NCBI RefSeq assembly: GCF_914767665.1
Contig: NC_059508.1
Location: forward strand, 25,729,501-25,793,500
From: Harmonia axyridis
Taxonomy: Eukaryota; Arthropoda; Insecta; Coleoptera; Coccinellidae
Reading direction: 5' to 3'
DNA length: 64,000 bases
The notes under the pieces were generated by a model, which was not told where the DNA came from, searched no databases, and worked only from the letters and a program-made list of their open reading frames with translations. Within the stretch, counting starts at the first letter, position 1. Each line of letters opens with the position of its first letter. Below, in pieces: positions 46,999 through 60,573 of this stretch. The translations under genes and the position numbers were made by a program.

Positions 46999-49219
46999 TT
47001 ATTGATTTTCTTGGACTCGGATGACACGCAGGTAGCTATAATCTTTTACGTGGTAAGGTCAATTGCTGCTGTAACCACAAATGCACGACTGACTTCTGTT
47101 GTTGATTTCATTCGTTTGTTATTTTCTTCAATGTTTCTCATTCTAACACTTTCCATCGTATTGCACAGGGACGAAAGCTTGACACGCGTGTCTAAGGAAA
47201 CCACTTTGGTATAAGGGACTGTTCTTATTCCCTTCTTTTTGTTTAATGAACAATTATCCGAATAAGCCATTCCACATTGTTGATTTTCTTGGACTCGGAT
47301 GTCACGCAGGTAGCTAGAATCTCCCACGTGGTAATGTCAATTGCTGCTGTAACCACAAATGCACGACTGACTTCTGTTGTTGATTTCATTTGTTTGTTTT
47401 TTCCTTCTATGTTTCTCATTCTTACACTTTTCATTGTATTGCACAGGGACGAAAGCTTGACACACGTGTCTATGGAAACCACATTCGTATAAGGGACTGT
47501 TCTTACTTCATTCTTTCTGTATAATGATCAATTATCCAAGTAAGTCATTCCACATTGTTGATTTTCTTGAACTCGGATGTCACGCAGGTAGCTATAATCT
47601 CCCACGTGGTAAGGTCAATTGCTGCTGAAACCACAAATGCACGACTGACTTCGGTTGTTGATTTCATTTGTTTGTTATTTCATTCTATGATTCTCATTCT
47701 AACACTTTTCATCGTATTGCACAGGGACGAAAGCTTGACACACGTGCCTAAGGAAACCACTTTGGTATAAGGGAATGTTCTTATTTCCTTTCTTTTTGTT
47801 TAATGAACAATTATCCAAGTAAGCCATTCCACATTGTTGATTTTCTTGGACTCGGATGACACGCGGGTAGCTATAATCTCCCACGTGGTAAGGTCAATTG
47901 CTGCTGTAACCACAATTGGACGGCTGACTTCTGTTGTTGATTTCATTTGTTTGTTATTTCCTTCAATGTTCCTCATTCTAACACTTCTCATCGTATTGCA
48001 CAGGGACGAAAGCTTGACACACGTGTCTAAGGAAACCACTTTGGTATAAGGGACTGTTCTTACTTCATTCTTTCTGTATAATGATCAATTATCCAAGTAA
48101 GTCATTCCACATTGTTGATTTTCTTGGACTCGGATGTCACGCAGGTAGCTGTAATCTCCCACGTGGTAAGGTCAATTGCTGCTGTAACCACGAATGCACG
48201 ACTGACTTCTGTTGTTGATTTCATTCGTTTGTTATTTTCTTCAATGTTTCTCATTCTAACACTTCTCATCGTATTGCACAGGGACGAAAGCTTGACACAC
48301 GTGTCTATGGAAACCACATTGGTATAAGGGACTGTTCTTATTCCCTTCTTTCTGTATGATGATCAATTATCCAAGTAAGCCATTCCACATTATTGATTTT
48401 GTTGGACTCGGATGACACGCAGGTAGCTATAATCTTTAACGTGGTAAGGTCAATTGCTGCTGTAACCACAAATGCACGACTGACTTCTGTTGTTGATTTG
48501 ATTTGTTTGTTATTTCCTTCAATGTTTCTCATTCTAACACTTTTCATCGTATTGCACAGGGACGAAAGCTTGACACACGTGTCTAAGGAAACCACTTTGG
48601 TATAAGGGACTGTTCTTATTCCCTTCTTTTTGTTTAATGAACAATTATCCAAGTAAGCCGTTCCACATTGTTGATTTTCTTGGACTCGGATGACACGCAG
48701 GTAGCTATAATCTTTTACGTTGTAAGGTCAATTGCTGCTGTAACCACAAATGCACGACTGACTTCTGTTATTGATTTCATTCGTTTGTTATTTTCTTCAA
48801 TGTTTCTCATTCTAACACTTTCCATCGTATTGCACAGGGACGAAAGCTTGACACGCGTGTCTAAGGAAACCACTTTGGTATAAGGGACTGTTCTTATTCC
48901 CTTCTTTTTGTTTAATGAACAATTATCCAAGCCATTCCACATTGTTGATTTTCTTGGACTCGGATGTCACGCAGGTAGCTATAATCTCCCACGTGGTGAG
49001 GTCAATTGCTGCTGTAACCACAAATGCACGACTGACTTCTGTTGTTGATTTCATTCGTTTGTTATTTTCTTCAATGTTTCTCATTCTAACACTTTTCATC
49101 GTATTGCACAGGGACGAAAGCTTGACACACGTGTCTAAGGAAACCACTTTGGTATAAGGGACTGTTCTTATTCCCTTCTTTTTGTTCAATCAACAATTAT
49201 CCAAGTAAGCCATTCCACA
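46999..49219. repeat. Eight-monomer segment D (right copy)
   Basis: It repeats 16716-18936 in order at an offset of 30283 bp. Its sixth monomer (48390) resembles 19768 (TTGATTTGATTTG) more than 18107, showing local exchange between the tandem versions of this segment. Confidence 0.9.
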
Positions 49220-50328
49220 TTGTTGATTTTCTTGGACTCGGATGTCACGCCGGTAGCTTTAATCTCCCACGTGGTAAGGTCAATTGCTGCTGTAACCACA
49301 AATGCACGACTGACTTCTGTTGTTGATTTCATTTGTTTGTTATTTGCTTCAATGTTTCTCATTCTAACACTTTTCATCGTATTGCACAGGGACGAAAGCT
49401 TGACACGCGTGTCTAAGGAAACCACTTTGGTATGAGGGACTGTTCTTATTCCCACCTTTTTGTTCAATCAACAATTATCCAAGTAAGCCATTCCACATTG
49501 TTGATTTTCTTGGACTCGGATGTCACGCAGGTAGCTATAAGCTCCCACGTGGTAAGGTCAATTGCTGCTGTAATCACAAATGCACGACTGACTTCTGTTG
49601 TTGATTTCATTTGTTTGTTATTTCCTTCTATGTTTCTCATTCTAACACTTTTCATCGTATTGCACAGGGACGAAAGCTTGACACACGTGTCTAAGGAAAC
49701 CACTTTGGTATAAGGGACTGTTCTTATTTTTTTTTTGTTTAATCAACAATTATCCAAGTAGGCCATTCCACATTGTTGATTTTCTTGGACTCGGATGTCA
49801 CGCAGGTAGCTATAATCTCCCACGTGGTAAGGTCAATTGCTGCTGTAACCACAAATGCACGACTGACTTCTAATGTTGATTTCATTTGTTTGTTATTTCC
49901 TTCAATGTTTCTCATTCTAACACTTCTCATCGTATTGCACAGGGACGAAAGCTTGACACACGTGTCTAAGGAAACCACTTTGGTATAAGGGACTGTTCTT
50001 ATTCTCTTTTTTTTGTTTAATCAACAATTATCCAAGTAGGCCATTCCACATTGTTGATTATCTTGGACTCGGATGTCACGCAGGTAGCTATAATCTCCCA
50101 CGTGGTAAGGTCAATTGCTGCTGCAACCACAAATGCACGACTGACTTCTGTTGTTGATTTCATTTGTTTGTTATTTCCTTCTATGTTTCTCATTCTAACA
50201 CTTTTCATCGTATTGCACAGGGACGAAAGCTTGACACGCGTGTCTAAGGAAACCACTTTGGTATAAGGGACTGTTCTTATTCCCTTCGTTTTGTTCAATC
50301 AACAATTATCCAAGTAAGCCATTCCACA

Positions 50329-53300
50329 TTGTTGATTTTTTTGGACTCGAATGTCACGCAGGTAGCTATAATCTCCCACGTGGTAAGGTCAATTGCTGCT
50401 GTAACCACAAATGCACGACTGACTTCTGTTGTTGATTTCATTTGTTTGTTATTTCCTTCTATGTTTCTCATTCTAACACTTTTCATCGTATTGCACAGGA
50501 ACGAAAGCTTGACACAGGTGTCTAAGGAAACCACTTTGGTATAAGGGACTGTTCTTATTCCCTTCTTTTTGTTTAATGAACAATTATCCAAGTAAGCCAT
50601 TCCACATTGTTGATTTTCTTGGACTCGGATGACACGCGGGTAGCTATAATCTCCCACGTGGTAAGGTCAATTGCTGCTGTAACCACAATTGGACGGCTGA
50701 CTTCTGTTGTTGATTTCATTTGTTTGTTATTTCCTTCAATGTTTCTCATTCTAACACTTCTCATCGTATTGCACAGGGACGAAAGCTTGACACACGTGTC
50801 TATGGAAACCACATTGGTATAAGGGACTGTTCTTATTCCCTTCTTTCTGTATGATGATCAATTATCCAAGTAAGCCATTCCATATTGTTGATTTTCTTGG
50901 ACTCGGATGACACGCAGGTAGCTATAATCTGTAACGTGGTAAGGTCAATTGCTGCTGTAACCACAAATGCTTGACTGACTTCTGTTGTTGATTTCATTTG
51001 TTTGTTATTTCCTTCAATGTTTCTCATTCTAACACTTTTCATCGTATTGCACAGGGACGAAAGCTTGACACACGTGTCTAAGGATACCACTTTGGTATAA
51101 GGGACTGTTCTTATTCAATTCTTTTTGTTTAATGAACAATTATCCAAGTAAGCCGTTACACATTGTTGATTTTCTTGGACTCGGATGTCACGCAGGTAGC
51201 TATAATCTCCCACGTGGTAAGGTCAATTGCTGCTGTGACCACAAATGCACGACTGACTTCTGTTGTTGATTTCATTCGTTTGTTATTTTCTTCAATGTTT
51301 CTCATTCTAACACTTTTCATCGTAATGCACAGGGACGAAAGCTTGACACACGTGTCTACGGAAACCACATTGGTATAAGGGACTGTTCTTACTTCATTCT
51401 TTCTGTATAATGATCAATTATCCAATTAAGCCATTCCACATTGTTGATTTTCTTGGACACGGATGTCACGCAGGTAGCTATAATCTCCCACGTGGTAAGG
51501 TCAATTGCTGCTGTAATCACAAATGCACGACTGACTTCTGTTGTTGATTTGATTTGTTTGTTATTTCCTTCAATGTTTCCCATTCTAACACTTCTCATCG
51601 TATTGCACAGGGACGAAAGCTTGACACACGTGTCTATGGAAACCACATTGGTATAAGGGACTGTTCTTATTCCCTTCTTTCTGTATAATGATCAATCATC
51701 CAAGTAAGCCATTCCACATTGTTGATTTTCTTGGACTCAGATGACACGCAGGTAGCTATTATCTTTTACGTGGTAAGGTCAATTGCTGCTGTAACCACAA
51801 ATGCACGACTGACTTCTGTTGTTGATTTCATTTGTTTGTTATTTCCTTTAATGTTTCTCATTCTAACATTCCTCATCGTATTGCACAGGGACGAAAGCTT
51901 GACACACGTGTCTAAGGAAACCACTTTGGTATAAGGGACTGTTCTTATTCCCTTCTTTTTGTTTAATGAACAATTATCCAAGTAAGCCGTTCCACATTGT
52001 TCATTTTCTTGGGCTCGGATGTCACGCAGGTAGCAGTAATCTCCCACGTGGTAAGGTCAATTGCTGCTGTAACCACAAATGCACGACTGACTTCTGTTGT
52101 TGATTTCATTCGTTTGTTATTTTCTTCAATGTTTCTCATTCTAACAATTTTCATCGTATTGCACAGGGACGAAAGCTTGACACGCGTGTCTAAGGAAACC
52201 ACTTTGGTATAAGGGACTGTTCTTATTCCCTTCTTTTTGTTTAATGAACAATTATCCAAGTAAGCCATTCCACTTTGTTGATTTTCTTGGACTCGGATGT
52301 CACGCAGGTAGCTATAATCTCCCACGTGGTGAGGTCAATTGCTGCTGTAACCACAAATGCACGACTGACTTCTATTGTTGATTTCATTCGTTTGTTATTT
52401 TCTTCAATGATTCTCATTCTAACACTTTTCATCGTATTGCACAAGGACGAAAGCTTGACACGCGTGTCTAAGGAAATCACTTTGGTATAAGGGACTGTTC
52501 TTATTCCCTTCTTTTTGTTTAATGAACAATTATCCAAGTAAGCAATTCCACATTGTTGATTTTCTTGGACTCGGATGTCACGCCGGTAGCTATAATCTCC
52601 CACGTGGTAAGGTCAATTGCTGCTGTAACCACAAATGCACGACTGACTTCTGTTGTTGATTTCATTTGTTTGTTATTTCCTTTAATGTTTCTCATTCTAA
52701 CACTTTTCATCGTATTGCACAGGGACGAAAGCTTGACACGCGTGTCTAAGGAAAACACTTTGGTATAAGGGACTGTTCTTATTCCCTTCTTTTTGTTTAA
52801 TGAACAATTATCCAAGTAAGCCGTTCCACATTGTTGATTTTCTTGGGCTCGGATGTCACGCAGGTAGCTGTAATCTCTCACGTGGTGAGGTCAATTGCTG
52901 CTGTAACCACGAATGCACGACTGACTTCTGTTGTTGATTTCATTCGTTTGTTATTTTCTTCAATGATTCTCATTCTAACACTTTTCATCGTATTGGACAG
53001 GGACGAAAGCTTGACACGCGTGTCTAAGGAAACCACTTTGGTATAAGGGACTGTTCTTATTCCCTTCTTTTTGTTTAATGAACAATTATCCAAGTAAGCC
53101 ATTCCACATTGTTGATTTTCTTGGACTCGGATGTCACGCAGGTAGCTATAATCTCCCACGTGGTGAGGTCAATTGCTGCTGTAACCACAAATGCACGACT
53201 GACTTCTGTTGTTGATTTCATTCGTTTGTTATTTTCTTCAATGATTCTCATTCTAACACTTTTCATCGTATTGCACAGGGACGAAAGCTTGACACGCGTG

Positions 53301-53386
53301 TCTAAGGAAACCACTTTGGTATAAGGGACTGTTCTTATTCCCTTCTTTTTGTTTAATGAACAATTATCCAAGTAAGCCGTTCCACA
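50329..53386. repeat. Eleven-monomer segment E, copy 1
   Basis: Monomers 50329, 50607, 50885 and 51163 match 55055, 55333, 55611 and 55889 (offset 4726 bp). Monomers 51997, 52275, 52553 and 52831 match 56167, 56445, 56723 and 57001 (offset 4170 bp). Markers are CACAGGAACG with CAGGTGTC, ATCTGTAACGTGG, GTTACACATTG, TTGTTCATTTTC with TAGCAGTAATC, and CCACTTTGTTG. Two monomers (51441 and 51719) are present here and absent from copy 2. Confidence 0.9.
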
Positions 53387-55054
53387 TTTTTGATTTTCTT
53401 GGGCTCAGATGTCACGCAGGTAGCTGTAATCTTCCACGTGGTAAGGTCAATTGCTGCTGTAACCACGAATGCACGACTGACTTCTGTTGTTGATTTCATT
53501 CGTTTGTTATTTTCTTCAATGATTCTCATTCTAACACTTTTCATCGTATTGCACAGGGACGAAAGCTAGACACGCGTGTCTAAGGAAACCACTTTGGTAT
53601 GAGGGACTGTTCTTATTCCCTTCTTTTTGTTTAATGAACAATTATCCAAGTAAGCCATTCCACATTGTTGATTTTCTTGGACTCGGATGTCACGCAGGTA
53701 GCTATGATCTCCCACGTGGTGAGGTCAATTGCTGCTGTAACCACAAATGCACGACTGACTTCTGTTGTTGATTTCATTCGTTTGTTATTTCTTTCTATGT
53801 TTCTCATTCTAACACTTTTCATCGTATTGCACAGGGACGAAAGCTTGACACGCGTGTCTAAGGAAACCACTTTGGTATAAGGGACTGTTCTTATTCCCTT
53901 CGTTTTGTTTAATGAACAATTATCCAAGTAAGCCATTCCACATTGTTGCTTTTCTTGGACTCGGATGTCACGCAGGTAGCTATAATCTCCCACGTGGTAA
54001 GGTCAATTGCTGCTGTAACCACAAATGCACGACTGACTTCTGTTGTTGATTTCATTTGTTTGTTATTTCCTTCTATGTTTCTCATTCTAACACTTTTCAT
54101 CGTATTGCACAGGGACGAAAGCTTGACACGCGTGTCTAAGGAAACCACTTTGGTATAAGGGACTGTTCTTATTCCCTTCGTTTTGTTCAATCAACAATTA
54201 TCCAAGTAAGCCATTCCACATTGTTGATTTTCTTGGACTCGGATGTCACGCAGGTAGCTATAATCTCCCACGTGGTAAGGTCAATTGCTGCTGTAACCAC
54301 AAATGCACGACTGACTTCTGTTGTTGATTTCATTTGTTTGTTATTTCCATCTATGTTTCTCATTCTAACACTTTTCATCGTAATGCACAGGAACGAAAGC
54401 TTGACACACGTGTCTATGGAAACCACATTGGTATAAGGGACTGCTCTTCTTCCCTTTTTTCTTTTTGATGAACAATTGTCCAAGTAAGCCATTCCACATT
54501 GTTGATTTTCTTGGACTCGGATGTCACGCAGGTAGCTATAATCTCCCACGTGGTGAGGTCAATTGCTGCTGTAACCACAAATGCACGACTGACTTCTGTT
54601 GTTGATTTCATTTGTTTGTTATTTCCTTCTATGTTTCTCATTCTAACACTTTTCATCGTATTGCAAAGGGACGAAAGCTTGACACGCGTGTCTAAGGAAA
54701 CCACTTTGGTATAAGGGACTGTTCTTATTCCCTTCGTTTTGTTCAATCAACAATTATCCAAGTAAGCCATTCCACATTGTTGATTTTCTTGGACTCGAAT
54801 GTCACGCAGGTAGCTATAATCTCCCACGTGGTAAGGTCAATTGCTGCTGTAACCACAAATGCACGACTGACTTCTGTTGTTGATTTCATTTGTTTGTTAT
54901 TTCCTTCTATGTTTCTCATTCTAACACTTTTCATCGTATTGCACAGGGACGAAAGATTGACACGCGTGTCTAAGGAAACCACTTTGGTATAAGGGACTGT
55001 TCTTATTCCCTTCGTTTTGTTTAATGAACAATTATCCAAGTAAGCCATTCCACA

Positions 55055-57278
55055 TTGTTGATTTTCTTGGACTCGGATGTCACGCAGGTAGCTATAATCT
55101 CCCACGTGGTAAGGTCAATTGCTGCTGTAACCACAAATGCACGACTGACTTCTGTTGTTGATTTCATTTGTTTGTTATTTCCTTCTATGTTTCTCATTCT
55201 AACACTTTTCATCGTATTGCACAGGAACGAAAGCTTGACTCAGGTGTCTGAGGAAACCACTTTGGTATAAGGGACTGTTCTTATTCCCTCCTTTTTGTTT
55301 AATGAACAATTATCCAAGTAAGCCATTCCACATTGTTGATTTTCTTGGACTCGGATGACACGCGGGTAGCTATAATCTCCCACGTGGTAAGGTCAATTGC
55401 TGCTGTAACCACAATTGGACGGCTGACTTCTGTTGTTGATTTCATTTGTTTGTTATTTCCTTCAATGTTTCTCATTCTAACACTTCTCATCGTATTGCAC
55501 AGGGACGAAAGCTTGACACACGAGTCTATGGAAACCACATTGGTATAAGGGACTGTTCTTATTCCCTTCTTTCTGTATGATGATCAATTATCCAAGTAAG
55601 CCATTCCACATTGTTGATTTTCTTGGACTCGGATGACACGCAGGTAGCTATAATCTGTAACGTGGTAAGGTCAATTGCTGCTGTAACCACAAATGCTCGA
55701 CTGACTTCTGTTGTTGATTTCATTTGTTTGTTATTACCTTCAATGTTTCTCATTCTAACACTTTTCATCGTATTGCACAGGGACGAAAGCTTGACACACG
55801 TGTCTAAGGATACCACTTTGGTATAAGGGACTGTTCTTATTCAATTCTTTTTGTTTAATGAACAATTATCCAAGTAAGCCGTTACACATTGTTGATTTTC
55901 TTGGACTCGGATGTCACGCAGGTAGCTATAATCTCCCACGTGGTAAGGTCAATTGCTGCTGTAACCACAAATGCACGACTGACTTCTGTTGTTGATTTCA
56001 TTCGTTTGTTATTTTCTTCAATGTTTCTCATTCTAACACTTTTCATCGTAATGCACAGGGACGAAAGCTTGACACACGTGTCTATGGAAACCACATTGGT
56101 ATAAGGGACTGTTCTTATTCCCTTCTTTTTGTTAAATGAACAATTATCCAAGTAAGCCGTTCCACATTGTTCATTTTCTTGGGCTCGGATGTCACGCAGG
56201 TAGCAGTAATCTCCCACGTGGTAAGGTCAATTGCTGCTGTAACCACAAATGCACGACTGACTTCTGTTGTTGATTTCATTCGTTTGTTATTTTCTTCAAT
56301 GTTTCTCATTCTAACACTTTTCATCGTATTGCACAGGGACGAAAGCTTGACACGCGTGTCTAAGGAAACCACTTTGTTATAAGGGACTGTTCTTATTCCC
56401 TTCTTTTTGTTTAATGAACAATTATCCAAGTAAGCCATTCCACTTTGTTGATTTTCTTGGACTCGGATGTCACGCAGGTAGCTATAATCTCCCACGTGGT
56501 GAGGTCAATTGCTGCTGTAACCACAAATGCACGACTGACTTCTATTGTTGATTTCATTCGTTTGTTATTTTCTTCAATGATTCTCATTCTAACACTTTTC
56601 ATCGTATTGCACAGGGACGAAAGCTTGACACGCGTGTCTAAGGAAACCACTTTGGTATAAGGGACTGTTCTTATTCCCTTCTTTTTGTTTAATGAACAAT
56701 TATCCAAGTAAGCAATTCCACATTGTTGATTTTCTTGGACTCGGATGTCACGCCGGTAGCTATAATCTCCCACGTGGTAAGGTCAATTGCTGCTGTAACC
56801 ACAAATGCACGACTGACTTCTGTTGTTGATTACATTTGTTTGTTATTTCCTTTAATGTTTCTCATTCTTACACTTTTCATCGTATTGCACAGGGGCGAAA
56901 GCTTGACACGCGTGTCTAAGGAAACCACTTTGGTATAAGGGACTGTTCTTATTCCCTTCTTTTTGTTTAATGAACAATTATCCAAGTAAGCCGTTCCACA
57001 TTGTTGATTTTCTTGGGCTCGGATGTCACGCAGGTAGCTGTAATCTCCCACGTGGTAAGGTCAATTGCTGCTGTAACCACGAATGCACGACTGACTTCTG
57101 TTGTTGATTTCATTCGTTTGTTATTTTCTTCAATGATTCTCATTCTAACACTTTTCATCGTATTGCACAGGGACGAAAGCTTGACACGCGTGTCTAAGGA
57201 AACCACTTTGGTATAAGGGACTGTTCTTATTCCCTTCTTTTTGTTTAATGAACAATTATCCAAGTAAGCCATTCCACA
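55055..57278. repeat. Segment E, copy 2 (two monomers shorter)
   Basis: It repeats segment E in order but lacks 556 bp, exactly two monomers, between 55889 and 56167. Private changes include CTTGACTCAGG and CACGAGTCTATGG. Confidence 0.9.
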
Positions 57279-58112
57279 TTGTTGATTTTCTTGGACTCGG
57301 ATGTCACGCAGGTAGCTATAATCTCCCACGTGGTGAGGTCAATTGCTGCTGTAACCACAAATGCACGACTGACTTCTATTGTTGATTTCATTCGTTTGTT
57401 ATTTTCTTCAATGATTCTCATTCTAACACTTTTCATCGTATTGCACAGGGACGAAAGCTTGACACGCGTGTCTAAGGAAACCACTTTGGTATGAGGGACT
57501 GTTCTTATTCCCTTCTTTTTGTTTAATGAACAATTATACAAGTAAGCAATTCCACATTGTTGATTTTCTTGGACTCGGATGTCACGCCGGTAGCTATAAT
57601 CTCCCACGTGGTAAGGTCAATTGCTGCTGTAACCACAAATGCACGACTGACTTCTGTTGTTGATTTCATTTGTTTGTTATTTCCTTTAATGTTTCTCATT
57701 CTTACACTTTTCATCGTATTGCACAGGGACGAAAGCTTGACACGCGTGTCTAAGGAAACCACTTTGGTATAAGGGACTGTTCTTATTCCCTTCTTTTTGT
57801 TTAATGAACAATTATCCAAGTAAGCCGTTCCACATTGTTGATTTTCTTGGGCTCGGATGTCACGCAGGTAGCTGTAATCTCCCACGTGATTAGGTCAATT
57901 GCTGCTGTAACCACGAATGCACGACTGACTTCTGTTGTTGATTTCATTCGTTTGTTATTTTCTTCAATGATTCTCATTATAACACTTTTCATCGTATTGC
58001 ACAGGGACGAAAGCTTGACACGCGTGTCTAAGGAAACCACTTTGGTATAAGGGACTGTTCTTATTCCCTTCTTTTTGTTTAATGAACAATTATCCAAGTA
58101 AGCCATTCCACA
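56723..58112. repeat. 5-mer higher-order repeat, 1390 bp, copy 1
   Basis: Monomers 56723, 57001, 57279, 57557 and 57835 recur 1390 bp downstream. Shared private markers are TTGATTACATTTG in monomer 1, TTATACAAGTAAGC before monomer 4, and CACGTGATTAGGTC in monomer 5. The near-identity of the copies makes this one of the most recent amplifications in the window. Confidence 0.92.
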
Positions 58113-59502
58113 TTGTTGATTTTCTTGGACTCGGATGTCACGCCGGTAGCTATAATCTCCCACGTGGTAAGGTCAATTGCTGCTGTAACCATTAATGCAC
58201 GACTGACTTCTGTTGTTGATTACATTTGTTTGTTATTTCCTTTAATGTTTCTCATTCTTACACTTTTCATCGTATTGCACAGGGACGAAAGCTTGACACG
58301 CGTGTCTAAGGAAACCACTTTGGTATAAGGGACTGTTCTTATTCCCTTCTTTTTGTTTAATGAACAATTATCCAAGTAAGCCGTTCCACATTGTTGATTT
58401 TCTTGGGCTCGGATGTCACGCAGGTAGCTGTAATCTCCCACGTGGTAAGGTCAATTGCTGCTGTAACCACGAATGCACGACTGACTTCTGTTGTTGATTT
58501 CATTCGTTTGTTATTTTCTTCAATGATTCTCATTCTAACACTTTTCATCGTATTGCACAGGGACGAAAGCTTGACACGCGTGTCTAAGGAAACCACTTTG
58601 GTATAAGGGACTGTTCTTATTCCCTTCTTTTTGTTTAATGAACAATTATCCAAGTAAGCCATTCCACATTGTTGATTTTCTTGGACTCGGATGTCACGCA
58701 GGTAGCTATAATCTCCCACGTGGTGAGGTCAATTGCTGCTGTAACCACAAATGCACGACTGACTTCTATTGTTGATTTCATTCGTTTGTTATTTTCTTCA
58801 ATGATTCTCATTCTAACACTTTTCATCGTATTGCACAGGGACGAAAGCTTGACACGCGTGTCTAAGGAAACCACTTTGGTATGAGGGACTGTTCTTATTC
58901 CCTTCTTTTTGTTTAATGAACAATTATACAAGTAAGCAATTCCACATTGTTGATTTTCTTGGACTCGGATGTCACGCCGGTAGCTATAATCTCCCACGTG
59001 GTAAGGTCAATTGCTGCTGTAACCACAAATGCACGACTGACTTCTGTTGTTGATTTCATTTGTTTGTTATTTCCTTTAATGTTTCTCATTCTTACACTTT
59101 TCATCGTATTGCACAGGGACGAAAGCTTGACACGCGTGTCTAAGGAAACCACTTTGGTATAAGGGACTGTTCTTATTCCCTTCTTTTTGTTTAATGAACA
59201 ATTATCCAAGTAAGCCGTTCCACATTGTTGATTTTCTTGGGCTCGGATGTCACGCAGGTAGCTGTAATCTCCCACGTGATTAGGTCAATTGCTGCTGTAA
59301 CCACGAATGCACGACTGACTTCTGTTGTTGATTTCATTCGTTTGTTATTTTCTTCAATGATTCTCATTCTAACACTTTTCATCGTATTGCACAGGGACGA
59401 AAGCTTGACACGCGTGTCTAAGGAAACCACTTTGGTATAAGGGACTGTTCTTATTCCCTTCTTTTTGTTTAATGAACAATTATCCAAGTAAGCCATTCCA
59501 CA
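58113..59502. repeat. 5-mer higher-order repeat, 1390 bp, copy 2
   Basis: Monomers are 58113, 58391, 58669, 58947 and 59225. Few differences from copy 1 are visible: CATTAATGCACG here, and CATTATAACAC only in copy 1 near 57976. Confidence 0.92.
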
Positions 59503-60439
59503 TTGTTGATTTTCTTGGACTCGGATGTCACGCAGGTAGCTATAATCTCCCACGTGGTGAGGTCAATTGCTGCTGTAATCACAAATGCACGACTGACTTC
59601 TGTTGTTGATTTGATTTGTTTGTTATTTCCTTCAATGTTTCTCATTCTAACACTTCTCATCGTATTGCACAGGGACGAAAGCTTGACACACGTGTCTATG
59701 GAAACCACATTGGTATAAGGGACTGTTCTTATTCCCTTCTTTCTGTATAATGATCAATTATCCAAGTAAGCCATTCCACATTGTTGATTTTCTTGGACTC
59801 GGATGTCACGCAGGTAGCTATAATCTCCCACGTGGTGAGGTCAATTGCTGCTGTAACCACAAATGTACGGCTGACTTCTATTGTTGATTTCATTCGTTTG
59901 TTATTTTCTTCAATGATTCTCATTCTAACACTTTTCATCGTATTGCACAGGGACGAAAGCTTGACACGCGTGTCTAAGGAAACCACTTTGGTATAAGGGA
60001 CTGTTCTTATTCCCTTCTTTTTGTTTAATGAACAATTATCCAAGTAAGCAATTCCACATTGTTGATTTTCTTGGACTCGGATGTCACGCCGGTAGCTATA
60101 ATCTCCCACGTGGTAAGGTCAATTGCTGCTGTAACCACAAATGCACGACTGACTTCTGTTGTTGATTTCATTTGTTTGTTATTTCCTTTAATGTTTCTCA
60201 TTCTTACACTTTTCATCGTATTGCACAGGGACGAAAGCTTGACACGCGTGTCTAAGGAAACCACTTTGGTATAAGGGACTGTTCTTATTCCCTTCTTTTT
60301 GTTTAATGAACAATTATCCAAGTAAGCCGTTCCACATTGTTGATTTTCTTGGGCTCGGATGTCACGCAGGTAGCTGTAATCTCCCACGTGGTAAGGTCTA
60401 TTGCTGCTGTAACCACGAATGCACGACTGACTTCTGTTG

Positions 60440-60573
60440 TTGATTTCATTCGTTTGTTATTTTCTTCAATGATTCTCATTCTAACACTTTTCATCGTATT
60501 GCACAGTTGATTTCATTCGTTTGTTATTTTCTTCAATGATTCTCATTCTAACACTTTTCATCGTATTGCACAG
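60440..60573. repeat. 67-bp tandem duplication inside a monomer
   Basis: The segment TTGATTTCATTCG...TTGCACAG (60440-60506) is repeated exactly at 60507-60573, giving a monomer spacing of 345 bp. The second copy then runs into the normal GGGACGAAAGC. Confidence 0.95.
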
